The notes under the pieces: model-generated
Seen by the model: the letters and a program-made list of their open reading frames with translations, nothing else
Told to the model about the DNA's origin: nothing
Databases searched by the model: none
Part shown: one piece after another, positions 6,673-15,537 of the stretch
Numbering within the stretch: the first letter of the stretch is position 1
How the letters are laid out: every line of letters starts with the position of its first letter
Assembly: GCA_964456925.1 (NCBI GenBank)
Contig: CAYWCX010000011.1
Span: 1 to 29,020 of the forward strand
Reading direction: 5' to 3'
DNA from: JBAZKK01 sp964456925
GTDB taxonomy: Bacteria > Omnitrophota > Gorgyraeia > Gygaellales > Profunditerraquicolaceae
Length of the DNA stretch: 29,020 nt
Made by a program: the position numbers and the translations under genes

Positions 6673-9084
6673 ATGTTCAACCGATTTACCGAGAGAGCAA
6701 GAAAAGTCGTGATATTAGCCAAGGAGGAAGCCCGGCGCTTCAACCATGATTACATCGGCACCGAGCATATTCTTTTGGGTTTAGTGCGCGAAGGCGAAGG
6801 CGTGGCAGCCACCGTTTTGCAAAAGATGAATGTCTCGCTGGAGAAGATCCGGCTGGAGATTGAAAAACTGGTGCAGCCCGGCCCGAGTACCCAGATTATC
6901 GGGGATATTCCTTTTACACCGCGCGCCAAGAAAGCCCTGGAATTAGCGGCAGAGGAGGCGCGTTCGTTGGGGCATAATTACATCGGCACCGAGCACCTCC
7001 TGCTGGGTTTAATCCGCGAAGGCGAAGGCGTGGCTTCGCAGGTGCTTCTAAACCTCAATCTGGATTTGAATACCGTGCGTAACGAAGTTATGGAACTTCT
7101 GGGTTCGGCAGTCCCGGAGTTCGGCGCAGCGCCTGCCAAGAGTAAGACCCCGGCGCTGGACGCCTTTGGCAGGGACTTGACTTCTTTGGCCAAAGAGAAC
7201 AAGCTTGACCCCGTTATCGACCGGCGCAATGAAATCGAGCGCGTCATCCAGATTTTAAGCCGCCGCACCAAAAATAATCCGGTGCTTTTAGGCGAGGCAG
7301 GGGTCGGTAAGACCGCGATCGTGGAAGGTCTCGCGCAGGGGATCGTTATCGGCAATATCCCCGAGGTGCTGCGCAATAAGCGTATCGTGGTTCTGGATTT
7401 GGCGCTAATGGTTGCCGGGACCAAATACCGCGGCCAGTTCGAGGAGAGGATTAAGGCGGTAATGGAGGAGATTAAACGCTCCCAGGACGTGATTATTTTT
7501 ATCGATGAGTTGCATACCTTAGTCGGCGCCGGCGCGGCAGAAGGCGCAATTGACGCCTCCAATATTTTAAAGCCCGCGCTTTCCCGCGGCGAAATCCAGT
7601 GTATCGGCGCCACCACCCTTGATGAATACCGCAAATACATCGAAAAGGACGCGGCACTGGAGCGCAGGTTCCAGACCATTATGGTGGAGCCGCCCTCGGT
7701 GCAGCAGACCATCGAGATACTGCAGGGCCTGCGCGACAAATACGAGGCGCACCACCGCGTCAAATTCAGCGATGACGCCCTTGAGGCAGCGGCAAAATTA
7801 TCCGACCGTTATATCTCGGGGAGGTTCCTGCCGGATAAGGCGATTGACCTCATTGACGAAAGCGGCTCGCGCGCCCGGCTCAATGTCCTGATTGTGCCTC
7901 CGGATATCAAGAAACTGGAAGAGAAGGTAGAATCCTTGAGGAAAGAGAAAGAGGCCTACATCAAATCCCAGGATTTTGAAAAGGCAGCGTCATTGCGCGA
8001 CCAGGAGCGTCAGGCGCGCCAGGAACTGGAGCAACTCAATCGCGAATGGACCCAGGCCAAGGACAAGATGCGGCCGGAGGTCACCGAGGAGGATATCGCC
8101 AAAATCGTGGCGCAGTGGACGGGGATTCCGATATTCAGGTTGGAGGAGAAGGAAAGCGAAAAGTTGTTGAAAATCGAAGAGGAATTGCATAAGCGCGTAG
8201 TCGGCCAGGACGAAGCCATCAATGCCATTGCCCATGCCGTGCGCAGGTCGCGTGCCGGGATTAAAGACCCCCGCCGGCCGATAGGTTCCTTTATATTCTT
8301 GGGCCCTACCGGCGTCGGCAAGACCCTTTTAGCGCGCGCCCTGGCGGAGTTCATGTTCGGCGACGAAGAAGCGCTCTTACAGCTGGATATGTCCGAATAT
8401 ATGGAAAAATTCAATGTCTCGCGCCTGGTGGGAGCACCGCCGGGATATGTCGGTTACGAAGAGGGCGGCCAACTCACCGAAAAAGTAAGGCGGCGCCCCT
8501 ATTCGGTAATCCTTCTGGATGAAATCGAAAAAGCGCATCCCGATGTCTTCAACCTGCTGCTGCAGGTCTTTGAAGACGGCCGGCTCACCGACAGCTTCGG
8601 CAGGAAAGTGGATTTCAGGAATACCGTGGTGATTATGACCTCCAACGTCGGCGCGGAATTAATCCGCAAGACCGGCTCGCTGGGTTTTAAGGCCCAGAAG
8701 GAAGAGGTTACCTACCAGGATATGAAGGACAAGTTATTGGAAGAGGTAAAGCGCACCTTCAAGCCGGAGTTCCTCAACCGCGTCGACGATATCATCGTAT
8801 TCCGGCCTCTGGTCAAGGAAGACCTGGAGCGTATTATCGATATCGAAGTCGGTTATGTCTCGGAGAGATTAAAAGAGCAGGCGATTATCCTGGAGGTGAG
8901 CAAGGAAGCCAAGGAATTACTTATCGATAAAGGCTTTGACCCCGTTTTCGGGGCCCGTCCCTTAAAGAGGGTAATCCAGCGTTACCTCGAAGACCCGCTT
9001 GCCTCGGATATCATCTCCAAGAAATTCAAGGCGGGCGCGGTGGTCAAGGTAATGCGTAAAAACGAGGAGCTCATTTTCGAATGA
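6673..9084 (+). CDS. clpC: ClpC-type AAA+ unfoldase (Clp protease ATPase subunit)
   Basis: This hexameric ATPase unfolds substrates and feeds them to ClpP. The 803 residues show two N-terminal Clp repeats (about 1-75 and 76-150), each with YIGTEH. E31 and E107 correspond to the Bacillus ClpC residues E32 and E106 that bind phosphoarginine. The first AAA domain has Walker A GEAGVGKT (207-214) and Walker B IIFIDELH. The middle domain carries a UVR-like coiled coil (about 412-455), distinguishing ClpC from ClpA. The second AAA domain has Walker A GPTGVGKT (544-551), Walker B VILLDEIEK, and an LGF tripeptide (670-672) suited to ClpP docking. AGGAGG lies at 6663-6668. The stop overlaps the mlaE start (ATGA). 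Confidence 0.97.
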   Translation: MFNRFTERARKVVILAKEEARRFNHDYIGTEHILLGLVREGEGVAATVLQKMNVSLEKIRLEIEKLVQPGPSTQIIGDIPFTPRAKKALELAAEEARSLGHNYIGTEHLLLGLIREGEGVASQVLLNLNLDLNTVRNEVMELLGSAVPEFGAAPAKSKTPALDAFGRDLTSLAKENKLDPVIDRRNEIERVIQILSRRTKNNPVLLGEAGVGKTAIVEGLAQGIVIGNIPEVLRNKRIVVLDLALMVAGTKYRGQFEERIKAVMEEIKRSQDVIIFIDELHTLVGAGAAEGAIDASNILKPALSRGEIQCIGATTLDEYRKYIEKDAALERRFQTIMVEPPSVQQTIEILQGLRDKYEAHHRVKFSDDALEAAAKLSDRYISGRFLPDKAIDLIDESGSRARLNVLIVPPDIKKLEEKVESLRKEKEAYIKSQDFEKAASLRDQERQARQELEQLNREWTQAKDKMRPEVTEEDIAKIVAQWTGIPIFRLEEKESEKLLKIEEELHKRVVGQDEAINAIAHAVRRSRAGIKDPRRPIGSFIFLGPTGVGKTLLARALAEFMFGDEEALLQLDMSEYMEKFNVSRLVGAPPGYVGYEEGGQLTEKVRRRPYSVILLDEIEKAHPDVFNLLLQVFEDGRLTDSFGRKVDFRNTVVIMTSNVGAELIRKTGSLGFKAQKEEVTYQDMKDKLLEEVKRTFKPEFLNRVDDIIVFRPLVKEDLERIIDIEVGYVSERLKEQAIILEVSKEAKELLIDKGFDPVFGARPLKRVIQRYLEDPLASDIISKKFKAGAVVKVMRKNEELIFE

Positions 9085-9869
9085 TGCTAAAGAATTTTTT
9101 TATCACCTTCGGCAAAAAGGTAATTTCTTTTTTCTATTTCTTCGGTGGTTTAAGCAGCCTCGCGGCGCAGACCTTTTATTTTACCTTTACGCCCCCCCTT
9201 AAAAAGGAGCGCATTTTTGAGCAGGCCAAGAGGACCGGTTATGACAGCCTGCCGATTATTTCCCTTATCGGGCTCTTTATCGGGATGATACTCGCCCTGC
9301 AGACCGCGGTGCTGATGCAGAGGCTGGGCTCGGAGATGTATATTGCCAGCATCGTAGGCCTGTCGCTGGTGAGGGAATTAGGCCCGGTCATTACTTCGCT
9401 GATAGTCGCCGGCCGTGTGGGCGCCGCAATTACCGCGGAGATCGGCTCAATGCAGGTTACCGAGCAGGTCGATGCCCTTGAGGTCTTTGCCACCAACCCG
9501 ATAAAATATTTAGTAGTGCCGCGTTTTGTGGCTTTGACTTTAATGCTCCCCGTTCTTACCCTTTATTCCAATATCGTCGGCATCTTCGGCGGCTACTCCA
9601 TCTGCGTTTACCGGCTGGGGATATCCTCGAGTATGTATATCAAGATTACTACCGAGGCCCTTTTATACAAGGACCTTTTTACCGGTTTGATTAAAACGAT
9701 ATTTTTCGGCATGATTATCGCGCTGGTAAGCTGTTATGAGGGGTTTAACGTTGAGGGCGGGGCCGAAGGTGTGGGCAAGGCCACCCGGCAGACGGTGGTG
9801 GCTTCCTTTATCCTGATTATCGCGGCGGACTGTTTATTCACCGCTTTATTTTATTTTATCTTTCCGTAA
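9081..9869 (+). CDS. mlaE: MlaE-type ABC lipid transport permease
   Basis: This is the inner-membrane permease of an MCE/Mla system that moves phospholipids between inner and outer membranes. The 262 residues contain the family core SIVGLSLVRELGPVITSL, then AGRVGAAITAEIGSM and the EQVDALEVFATNP segment, with about five or six membrane helices. The ATG overlaps the clpC stop by 4 nt and the stop codon abuts mlaF (TAA then ATG), so translation is probably coupled along clpC-mlaE-mlaF. No STAS-domain MlaB or periplasmic MlaC gene is in the window. Confidence 0.95.
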   Translation: MMLKNFFITFGKKVISFFYFFGGLSSLAAQTFYFTFTPPLKKERIFEQAKRTGYDSLPIISLIGLFIGMILALQTAVLMQRLGSEMYIASIVGLSLVRELGPVITSLIVAGRVGAAITAEIGSMQVTEQVDALEVFATNPIKYLVVPRFVALTLMLPVLTLYSNIVGIFGGYSICVYRLGISSSMYIKITTEALLYKDLFTGLIKTIFFGMIIALVSCYEGFNVEGGAEGVGKATRQTVVASFILIIAADCLFTALFYFIFP

Positions 9870-10676
9870 ATGATAGAGATAATCAACCTCTCCAAGAGTT
9901 TTGGCGACCACAAAGTCCTGGACAAGACCAACCTTACCATACCCGATGGTAAGACCTACGTAATCATCGGCCGTTCCGGCTGCGGCAAGAGCGTATTGCT
10001 CAAGCATATTGAAGGGGTATTAAAACCCGACAGCGGCAGGGTGGTTATTAACGGCAGCGACCTCGGTAAGATTACCGAGAAGGAATTGAATGCCCTGCGG
10101 TTGCGCATGGGAATGGTCTTTCAGGGCGGGGCGCTTTTTGATTCCCTGAATGTCGGTGAAAACGTGGGTTTTGGTTTAATCGAACACGACCATCTGAGCA
10201 CCGATGAAATATGGGAAAGGGTGGAAGAGGCCTTGAGCCTGGTGGGCCTCTCCGGGATAGAAAATATCATGCCTTCGGATTTAAGCGGCGGGATGAAAAA
10301 ACGCGTGTCGCTGGCGCGGACGCTCTGCATCAAGCCCGAGATTATCCTTTACGATGAACCCACTACCGGCGTTGACCCCATCACTGCCGACAGCATCAAT
10401 GAACTCATCAAAGAGTTGCACGACAAATTAGGGGTAACTTCTATAGTGGTTACCCACGATATGAAAAGCGCCTATAAGATTGCGGACCGGATTGCGATGC
10501 TTTATCAGGGCAAGATTATCGCCGAGGGCACCCCTGAAGAGATACAGAACAGCGCTCACCCCGTAGTGCACCAGTTTGTCAACGGCCTGGCGCAGGGTCC
10601 GATTACCGAAACCCTGGAATCCAGAAGCGTGATAGATAAAACCCAGCAGAAACTGCGCAGACCCAAGAATTATTAA
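9870..10676 (+). CDS. mlaF: MlaF-type ABC lipid transport ATP-binding protein
   Basis: This is the ATPase of the Mla lipid transporter. The 268 residues show Walker A GRSGCGKS (34-41), Q-loop MVFQGGALFDSL (about 82-93), the MlaF-type signature LSGGMKKRVSLARTL (138-152), Walker B IILYDEPTTGVDP (158-170) and a switch His in VVTHDM. The FQGGALFDSL form is characteristic of the MlaF family rather than other ABC importers. The gene lies directly between mlaE and mlaD. The C-terminal tail of about 40 residues (ETLESRSVIDKTQQKLRR region) is charged and may contact the permease. Confidence 0.95.
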   Translation: MIEIINLSKSFGDHKVLDKTNLTIPDGKTYVIIGRSGCGKSVLLKHIEGVLKPDSGRVVINGSDLGKITEKELNALRLRMGMVFQGGALFDSLNVGENVGFGLIEHDHLSTDEIWERVEEALSLVGLSGIENIMPSDLSGGMKKRVSLARTLCIKPEIILYDEPTTGVDPITADSINELIKELHDKLGVTSIVVTHDMKSAYKIADRIAMLYQGKIIAEGTPEEIQNSAHPVVHQFVNGLAQGPITETLESRSVIDKTQQKLRRPKNY

Positions 10677-10690
10677 TCGGGAGGCATAAT

Positions 10691-11317
10691 ATGATATTCG
10701 GCAAATCGAAGACGGAACTGAAAGTCGGAATCTTTGTTTTTATAGGCCTCGTGATATTGATGATATTTGTCCTCTCCATCGGAGGCTTCAAGACCTGGTC
10801 TTCGGGCTATAAGGTGAAATTCATCTTCAGTTTTATCAACGGCGTCAAGCTCGGCGCTCCGGTAAGGTTTGCCGGCGTGGATGTCGGCCAGGTAAAGAAG
10901 ATAAACTTTATCCGTTCTCCGGCAGGGCAGACCAAGGTCGAGATAGTGGCGTGGGTGCAGGAGAAGGTGAACATTCCGATTGACTCCAGCGTCTGGGTGA
11001 ACACCCTGGGTTTGCTGGGGGAAAAGTATATCGAGATTCTGCCGGGCGAGAATATCACAACGCTGCTGCTTGCGGGCGAAGCGATGCAGGGTAATGACCC
11101 GGTGCCGATGCATTACCTGGAACAGAAAACCAAGAATATCATGGATGAGGTTGAGGACAGTATCTCCAAGATCAAGAATAAGGAAGGCAGCCTCGGCAAG
11201 CTCATTTACGGAGACACTATTTATAACGAATTAGAGGCCCTGATTATCGACGTCCGGCGCCACCCCTGGAAACTATTCTGGAAGACCAAGGAAAAACCGC
11301 TTAAAAAATCGCAATGA
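10691..11317 (+). CDS. mlaD: MlaD-type MCE domain lipid-binding protein
   Basis: This membrane-anchored periplasmic MCE protein forms a ring that channels lipids for the MlaEF transporter. The 208 residues have one N-terminal membrane helix (about 11-31). A single MCE domain (about 38-118) follows, with the typical GVKLGAPVRFAGVDVGQV segment and a LGLLGEKYIEI motif. A helical tail follows, with a KEGSLGKLIYG segment often seen in MCE proteins. GGGAGG lies 5-10 nt before the ATG. The stop overlaps the radA start (ATGA). The single MCE domain and short tail fit MlaD rather than multi-domain PqiB or LetB proteins. Confidence 0.93.
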   Translation: MIFGKSKTELKVGIFVFIGLVILMIFVLSIGGFKTWSSGYKVKFIFSFINGVKLGAPVRFAGVDVGQVKKINFIRSPAGQTKVEIVAWVQEKVNIPIDSSVWVNTLGLLGEKYIEILPGENITTLLLAGEAMQGNDPVPMHYLEQKTKNIMDEVEDSISKIKNKEGSLGKLIYGDTIYNELEALIIDVRRHPWKLFWKTKEKPLKKSQ

Positions 11318-12687
11318 AAACCAAAACCGTATTCGCCTGCCAGAACTGCGGGTATCAATCCCCGAAGTGGCTGGGCAGGTGTCCGGACTGTAACCAGTGG
11401 AATACCTTCGTCGAGGAGGATTTTGCCGTTCCCACCGGGAAAAAAGGCAAGGAGAGGACCGCGCTTTATAAGGATGAACCGGTCCTGCTAAAAGATGTAG
11501 AGTTCCGGGAGGAAAACCGCATCCGCACGCAAATCTCGGAGCTGGACCGCGTCCTGGGAGGCGGGATTGTCCCGGGCTCGGTAGTACTGATAGGAGGCGA
11601 CCCCGGCATCGGCAAGTCCACCATATCGCTTCAGGTCTCCAACCAGCTCACCAAGCAGGGGCTTGTGGTGCTCTACGTCAGCGGCGAGGAATCGGTAGCG
11701 CAGACTAAGTTAAGGGCGAGGCGCCTCGGCGCGGGCAAAGAAGGCAGCCTTTACATCGTTAACCAGACGGATTTATCCCTGATTGTAGAGTATATCAATA
11801 AACTCAAGCCCGCGGTAGTAGTAATCGATTCCATCCAGGTAATCTTTGAGCCCAGCATCAGTTCGTCGCCGGGAAGCGTGAGTCAAGTAAGAGAGTGCGC
11901 CGGGATACTTACCCAGTTAGCGAAGACCACGGCCACTTCGATTTTTATCATCGGCCATGTCACCAAGGAAGGCACTCTTGCCGGGCCGCGCGTGCTCGAG
12001 CATATCGTGGATACCGTGCTTTATTTTGAAGGCGACAGGTTTTCCGTCTACCGGATACTTCGGGCGGTAAAGAACAGGTTCGGCTCCACCAATGAAATCG
12101 GAGTTTTTGAAATGAACTCTTCGGGCTTGAAAGAGGTGGATAACCCCTCGGAAATATTTTTATCCGAGCGCCCCAGGGATATCTCCGGTTCGGTGGTGGT
12201 CCCGATAGTGGAAGGCAGCCGTCCGCTTCTGGTGGAAATCCAGGCCCTGGTGAGCAAGACCAGTTTTGGCTATGCCCGCAGGCGCGCCCAGGGTTTTGAT
12301 TATAACCGCCTTTCTCTTCTGGTGGCGGTGCTGGAAAAAAGGATGGGGCTGGCGCTGGAACTGGAGGACATCTTTATCAATGTTGTAGGCGGTATCAAGG
12401 TGGAAGACCCCGCAGCGGACCTGGCAGTGGCAACTGCGGTAACCTCGGCATTTCAGGAGAAGGTCGTCATTCATGATATGATCTTACTGGGCGAAATCGG
12501 GCTGGGCGGAGAAATACGCAGCATCTCGCAGATTAACCTGCGGATAAACGAGGCGGAAAAACTGGGATTCAAGCATTGCATCCTGCCGCAGAATAATCAC
12601 CGTAACCTGGATGCCCAAAAAGGAGGGATGGAATTAATTCCGGTTTCCACTCTTTCCCAGGCCCTGGAGCTTGCCTTAAGGAGGTAG
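11314..12687 (+). CDS. radA: DNA repair protein RadA (branch-migration ATPase)
   Basis: RadA is a RecA-like hexameric helicase that helps process recombination intermediates. The 457 residues show an N-terminal C4 zinc finger (C9, C12, C23, C26), Walker A GDPGIGKST (95-103), the RadA-specific KNRFG motif (253-257) and a C-terminal Lon-protease-like domain containing GGIKVEDPAADLAVA. All parts are complete. It overlaps mlaD by 4 nt and ends inside a strong AAGGAGGT that should serve the next gene. In Bacillus radA directly follows clpC; here the mla genes lie between, and disA, which follows radA there, is missing. Confidence 0.97.
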   Translation: MKTKTVFACQNCGYQSPKWLGRCPDCNQWNTFVEEDFAVPTGKKGKERTALYKDEPVLLKDVEFREENRIRTQISELDRVLGGGIVPGSVVLIGGDPGIGKSTISLQVSNQLTKQGLVVLYVSGEESVAQTKLRARRLGAGKEGSLYIVNQTDLSLIVEYINKLKPAVVVIDSIQVIFEPSISSSPGSVSQVRECAGILTQLAKTTATSIFIIGHVTKEGTLAGPRVLEHIVDTVLYFEGDRFSVYRILRAVKNRFGSTNEIGVFEMNSSGLKEVDNPSEIFLSERPRDISGSVVVPIVEGSRPLLVEIQALVSKTSFGYARRRAQGFDYNRLSLLVAVLEKRMGLALELEDIFINVVGGIKVEDPAADLAVATAVTSAFQEKVVIHDMILLGEIGLGGEIRSISQINLRINEAEKLGFKHCILPQNNHRNLDAQKGGMELIPVSTLSQALELALRR

Positions 12688-12690
12688 CAT

Positions 12691-13674
12691 ATGAACCTAT
12701 TCTTATTGCGTATTCTTTTTCTTATTACCGGTGCGGTTATCGGTTATAGCGTATTGGGAACCAACCCCCAAATCGGAGTCTGGGGGGCTTTAATAGGATT
12801 TATCGGCGGGGCTTTCATCATCGCAATGGAACTTGCGGTGCGCAAGGTGTCATTGAGGGGGCTCTCCAGCGGCGTATTCGGCTTAATCCTGGGATTGATT
12901 ATGGCAAAACTGGTGGCGGATGCCTTCAGTCTTTTTGCGATACCCCAGGCCCAGATTAACAACATCAGGACAATCTTAACCCTGGTATTCTGTTATCTGG
13001 GAATGGTGATTGCCTTGCGCGGCAAAGACGAATTCAACATCATCATTCCTTACGTCAGGCTGCGCCGGCAGGACCAGTTGGAGGAGGTTTCGGTCCTGGA
13101 TACCAGCGTGATTATCGACGGCAGGATCCTTGACATCTGCAAGACCAAGTTTCTTGAGGGCAAAATTATCATCCCGCGTTTCGTGTTGAAGGAACTGCAG
13201 CAGATTGCGGATTCCACCGACCCCATCAAGCGCCAGAGGGGCAGGAGGGGATTAGAGATTCTGCATACCCTGCAGTCGCAGCCGGGCATAGACATCGCTA
13301 TCAACGAAGAGGAGTTTCCCGACACGCCCGAAGTGGATGCCAAACTGGTAAAACTGGCAAAACTCTTGGAGTCAAAAATCCTCACCGTGGATTTTAACCT
13401 TAACCGCGTGGCGACGCTGCAGAAGGTGAAGGTTTTGAATATCAACGAATTAGCCAATGCCCTCAAGCCGGTGGTCTTTCCGGGAGAGGAACTCGGAGTC
13501 AAACTTATCAAGGAAGGCAAGGAGCATAATCAGGCGGTAGGTTACCTTGAAGACGGCACGATGATTGTAGTCGAGGAGGCGCGGCGTTTTATCAACCAGG
13601 AAGTCCGGGTAGTGGTGACTTCGGTCCTGCAGACCCCTGCCGGCAGGATGATTTTTACCAAGTTACAGAGGTAA
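12691..13674 (+). CDS. YacL-family membrane protein with PIN and TRAM domains
   Basis: The family consists of membrane-anchored putative RNases or RNA-binding proteins of uncertain role. The 327 residues start with about four membrane helices (roughly 4-22, 28-47, 58-80, 90-108). A PIN nuclease-like domain follows (about 133-255) with acidic residues D137 (SVLDTSVIIDGRI), E168, D216 and D234 placed as in active PIN domains. A TRAM domain is at about 263-325. An AAGGAGGT ribosome-binding site lies across the end of radA. Bacillus yacL holds the same position between radA-disA and ispD, supporting the assignment. Whether the PIN domain cuts RNA in this family is not settled as far as I know. 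Confidence 0.93.
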   Translation: MNLFLLRILFLITGAVIGYSVLGTNPQIGVWGALIGFIGGAFIIAMELAVRKVSLRGLSSGVFGLILGLIMAKLVADAFSLFAIPQAQINNIRTILTLVFCYLGMVIALRGKDEFNIIIPYVRLRRQDQLEEVSVLDTSVIIDGRILDICKTKFLEGKIIIPRFVLKELQQIADSTDPIKRQRGRRGLEILHTLQSQPGIDIAINEEEFPDTPEVDAKLVKLAKLLESKILTVDFNLNRVATLQKVKVLNINELANALKPVVFPGEELGVKLIKEGKEHNQAVGYLEDGTMIVVEEARRFINQEVRVVVTSVLQTPAGRMIFTKLQR

Positions 13675-13675
13675 G

Positions 13676-14356
13676 ATGCGCGTTTCGGCCATTGTGCTTG
13701 CGGCAGGAAAGGGCTTAAGATTTAAATCGCGGGTATCCAAACCGCTGGCAAAGATTAACGCCAGGCCGCTGATTATTTATTCCCTCGCAGTGTTAAGCAG
13801 GCAGGCCGGGGTAAAAGAGATTATCGTTGTAGCCAACAGGAATAATTTAAACGGCATCAGCGCTGCCGTCAAAAAATATAAAATCCCGAGGGTATCCGCG
13901 ATTATACAAGGGGGTTTAAGGCGGCAGGATTCGGTAGCAAACGGCCTAAGGCATATCGCTAAAGATACGGACTTGGTGTTAATCCATGACGCCGTGCGGC
14001 CTTTTATCGACGGCAAATTAGTTGCGCGGCTGTTTAAGCAAGCCTTGCGCTACGGCGCCGCTATCGCGGGTGTGGCGGTGAACTCCACCATTAAAAAAGC
14101 CGGCCGCAGGAACCTTTTGGTAGAGCGGACTGTCTGCCGCGAGGGGCTCTGGGAGATTCAGACCCCGCAGGTTTTTCGCCGGGATTTGATATTGGCGGCT
14201 TATCGCAGGTTCGGCAGAGAGGATGCCACCGACGACGCGGGACTGGTAGAAAAACTCGGAGCAAAGGTTAAGATAGTAAAGGGCTCTTACCGCAATATCA
14301 AGATTACCGCTCCCGAGGATTTGGCGGTTGCCGCTGCCATTGCCGCCGCGGGATAG
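13676..14356 (+). CDS. ispD: 2-C-methyl-D-erythritol 4-phosphate cytidylyltransferase
   Basis: It transfers CMP from CTP to methylerythritol phosphate in the MEP route to isoprenoid precursors. The 226-residue length is standard. Visible motifs are the nucleotide-binding IVLAAGKGLRF (6-16) with K22 in SKPL, QGGLRRQDSV (78-87), HDAVRPF (104-110) and a late DDAGLVEKLG with GSYRNIKITAPEDL. It starts 1 nt after the upstream stop codon and is followed 9 nt later by ispF, the step after next in the same pathway (ispE acts between). Confidence 0.96.
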   Translation: MRVSAIVLAAGKGLRFKSRVSKPLAKINARPLIIYSLAVLSRQAGVKEIIVVANRNNLNGISAAVKKYKIPRVSAIIQGGLRRQDSVANGLRHIAKDTDLVLIHDAVRPFIDGKLVARLFKQALRYGAAIAGVAVNSTIKKAGRRNLLVERTVCREGLWEIQTPQVFRRDLILAAYRRFGREDATDDAGLVEKLGAKVKIVKGSYRNIKITAPEDLAVAAAIAAAG

Positions 14357-14365
14357 AACATTAAG

Positions 14366-14848
14366 ATGGAATACCGCATTGGCTTAGGTTACGATATCCA
14401 CCGTCTGGTGCGCGGCCGTAAGTTATTACTCGGCGGGGTAGAGATACCTTATGCCAAAGGACTCCTCGGGCATTCTGACGCCGATGTTTTGTTACACGCG
14501 GTCTGCGATGCGCTGTTGGGCGCGGCAGGAGAGCCGGATATCGGAGAGCTTTTTCCCGACACCGACCCTGAATACCGCGGTGTTTCCAGCGCCGTGCTTT
14601 TAAAAACGGCAGTTAGCCGCATTAAGAAGAAAGGTTTCAGCGTTAATAATGTCGATACCGTGGTAGTGGCCGAGGAGCCGAAAATCGTGCCTTTTAAAAA
14701 AGATATCCGGCGCTCACTTGCCGGAATCCTGGAAGTTGGCGAGGAGCGCGTCAACATTAAAGCAAAGACGAATGAAAAGCTCGCAGACGTCGGCAGGGGC
14801 AAAGCCATTGCCGGTTATGCCGCGGCAATATTAATAAAGGGGGAATAA
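14366..14848 (+). CDS. ispF: 2-C-methyl-D-erythritol 2,4-cyclodiphosphate synthase
   Basis: It cyclises CDP-methylerythritol phosphate to the cyclodiphosphate, releasing CMP, in the MEP pathway. The 160-residue length is typical for the trimeric zinc enzyme. Metal ligands D10 and H12 (GLGYDIHRL) and H44 (VLLHAVCDALLGAA) are present. So are the substrate-binding HSDAD, the FPDTDP motif and the C-terminal KAKTNEKL segment. It lies between ispD and cysE with 9-nt and 2-nt gaps. Bacillus has the same ispD-ispF pair followed by gltX, which is absent here. Confidence 0.97.
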   Translation: MEYRIGLGYDIHRLVRGRKLLLGGVEIPYAKGLLGHSDADVLLHAVCDALLGAAGEPDIGELFPDTDPEYRGVSSAVLLKTAVSRIKKKGFSVNNVDTVVVAEEPKIVPFKKDIRRSLAGILEVGEERVNIKAKTNEKLADVGRGKAIAGYAAAILIKGE

Positions 14849-14850
14849 CC

Positions 14851-15531
14851 ATGGCTTTATTATTAAAAATAATTATCGTAATCGCAGCGCTGCTGGCGCT
14901 GAAACTTATTTTGGTGCTGGTGTTTTTTCATGACGAGGTGCGCTCCGCGCGCCGGAAGGACCCCGCGGCCAAAGGGCTCCTGGAAGTCGTTTTTCTTTAT
15001 CACGGGCTGGCGGCAATCATCGACTACCGCATTGCCCATTTATTTTATAAGATGCGCCTTTACTTTATCGCCCGGCTCATCAGCCAGCTATCGCGTTTTC
15101 TTACCGGCATCGAAATCCACCCCGGGGCAAAGCTGGGTAGCGGCGTTTTTATCGACCACGGGATGGGAGTAATAATCGGCGAGACCGCGGTTGTCGGCAA
15201 TAACGTGCTCCTTTACCAGGGCGTGACCCTGGGAGGAACCGGCTTAGAGAAGGGCAAGCGCCATCCTACTATCGGCGATAATGTCGTCATCGGCGCCGGA
15301 GCCAAAGTCCTTGGTAACATTACCGTCGGAGATAATTCATATATCGGCGCCAACGCGGTGGTAGTCAAGGATGTCCCGCTGAATTCCACGGTAGTGGGCG
15401 TCCCCGGCAGGATTACCAAACAGGACGGCAAGAAGATTGACCTTAGCCTCGACCACATCCATATCCTGGACCCCATCATGGAGTCCATCGAAGAACTGGA
15501 GAAGAGGATTAACCAGTTAGAGAAGAAATAG
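14851..15531 (+). CDS. cysE: Serine O-acetyltransferase with N-terminal membrane segment
   Basis: It makes O-acetylserine from serine and acetyl-CoA, the first committed step to cysteine. The 226 residues contain the short-form CysE core: DPAAKGLLEVVFLY, HGLAAIIDYRIAH, then left-handed beta-helix hexapeptide repeats (about 88-190). The catalytic-region residues are D102/H103 (FIDHGMGVIIGETA) and H138 (KGKRHPTIGDNV). The odd feature is the N terminus. Residues 3-26 form one uninterrupted hydrophobic helix of Leu, Ile, Val and Ala, where the Bacillus-type enzyme has a polar helix, so the protein is probably inner-membrane bound. The C terminus is a short coiled coil. cysS follows after 6 nt. 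Confidence 0.93.
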   Translation: MALLLKIIIVIAALLALKLILVLVFFHDEVRSARRKDPAAKGLLEVVFLYHGLAAIIDYRIAHLFYKMRLYFIARLISQLSRFLTGIEIHPGAKLGSGVFIDHGMGVIIGETAVVGNNVLLYQGVTLGGTGLEKGKRHPTIGDNVVIGAGAKVLGNITVGDNSYIGANAVVVKDVPLNSTVVGVPGRITKQDGKKIDLSLDHIHILDPIMESIEELEKRINQLEKK

Positions 15532-15537
15532 CCTGCA

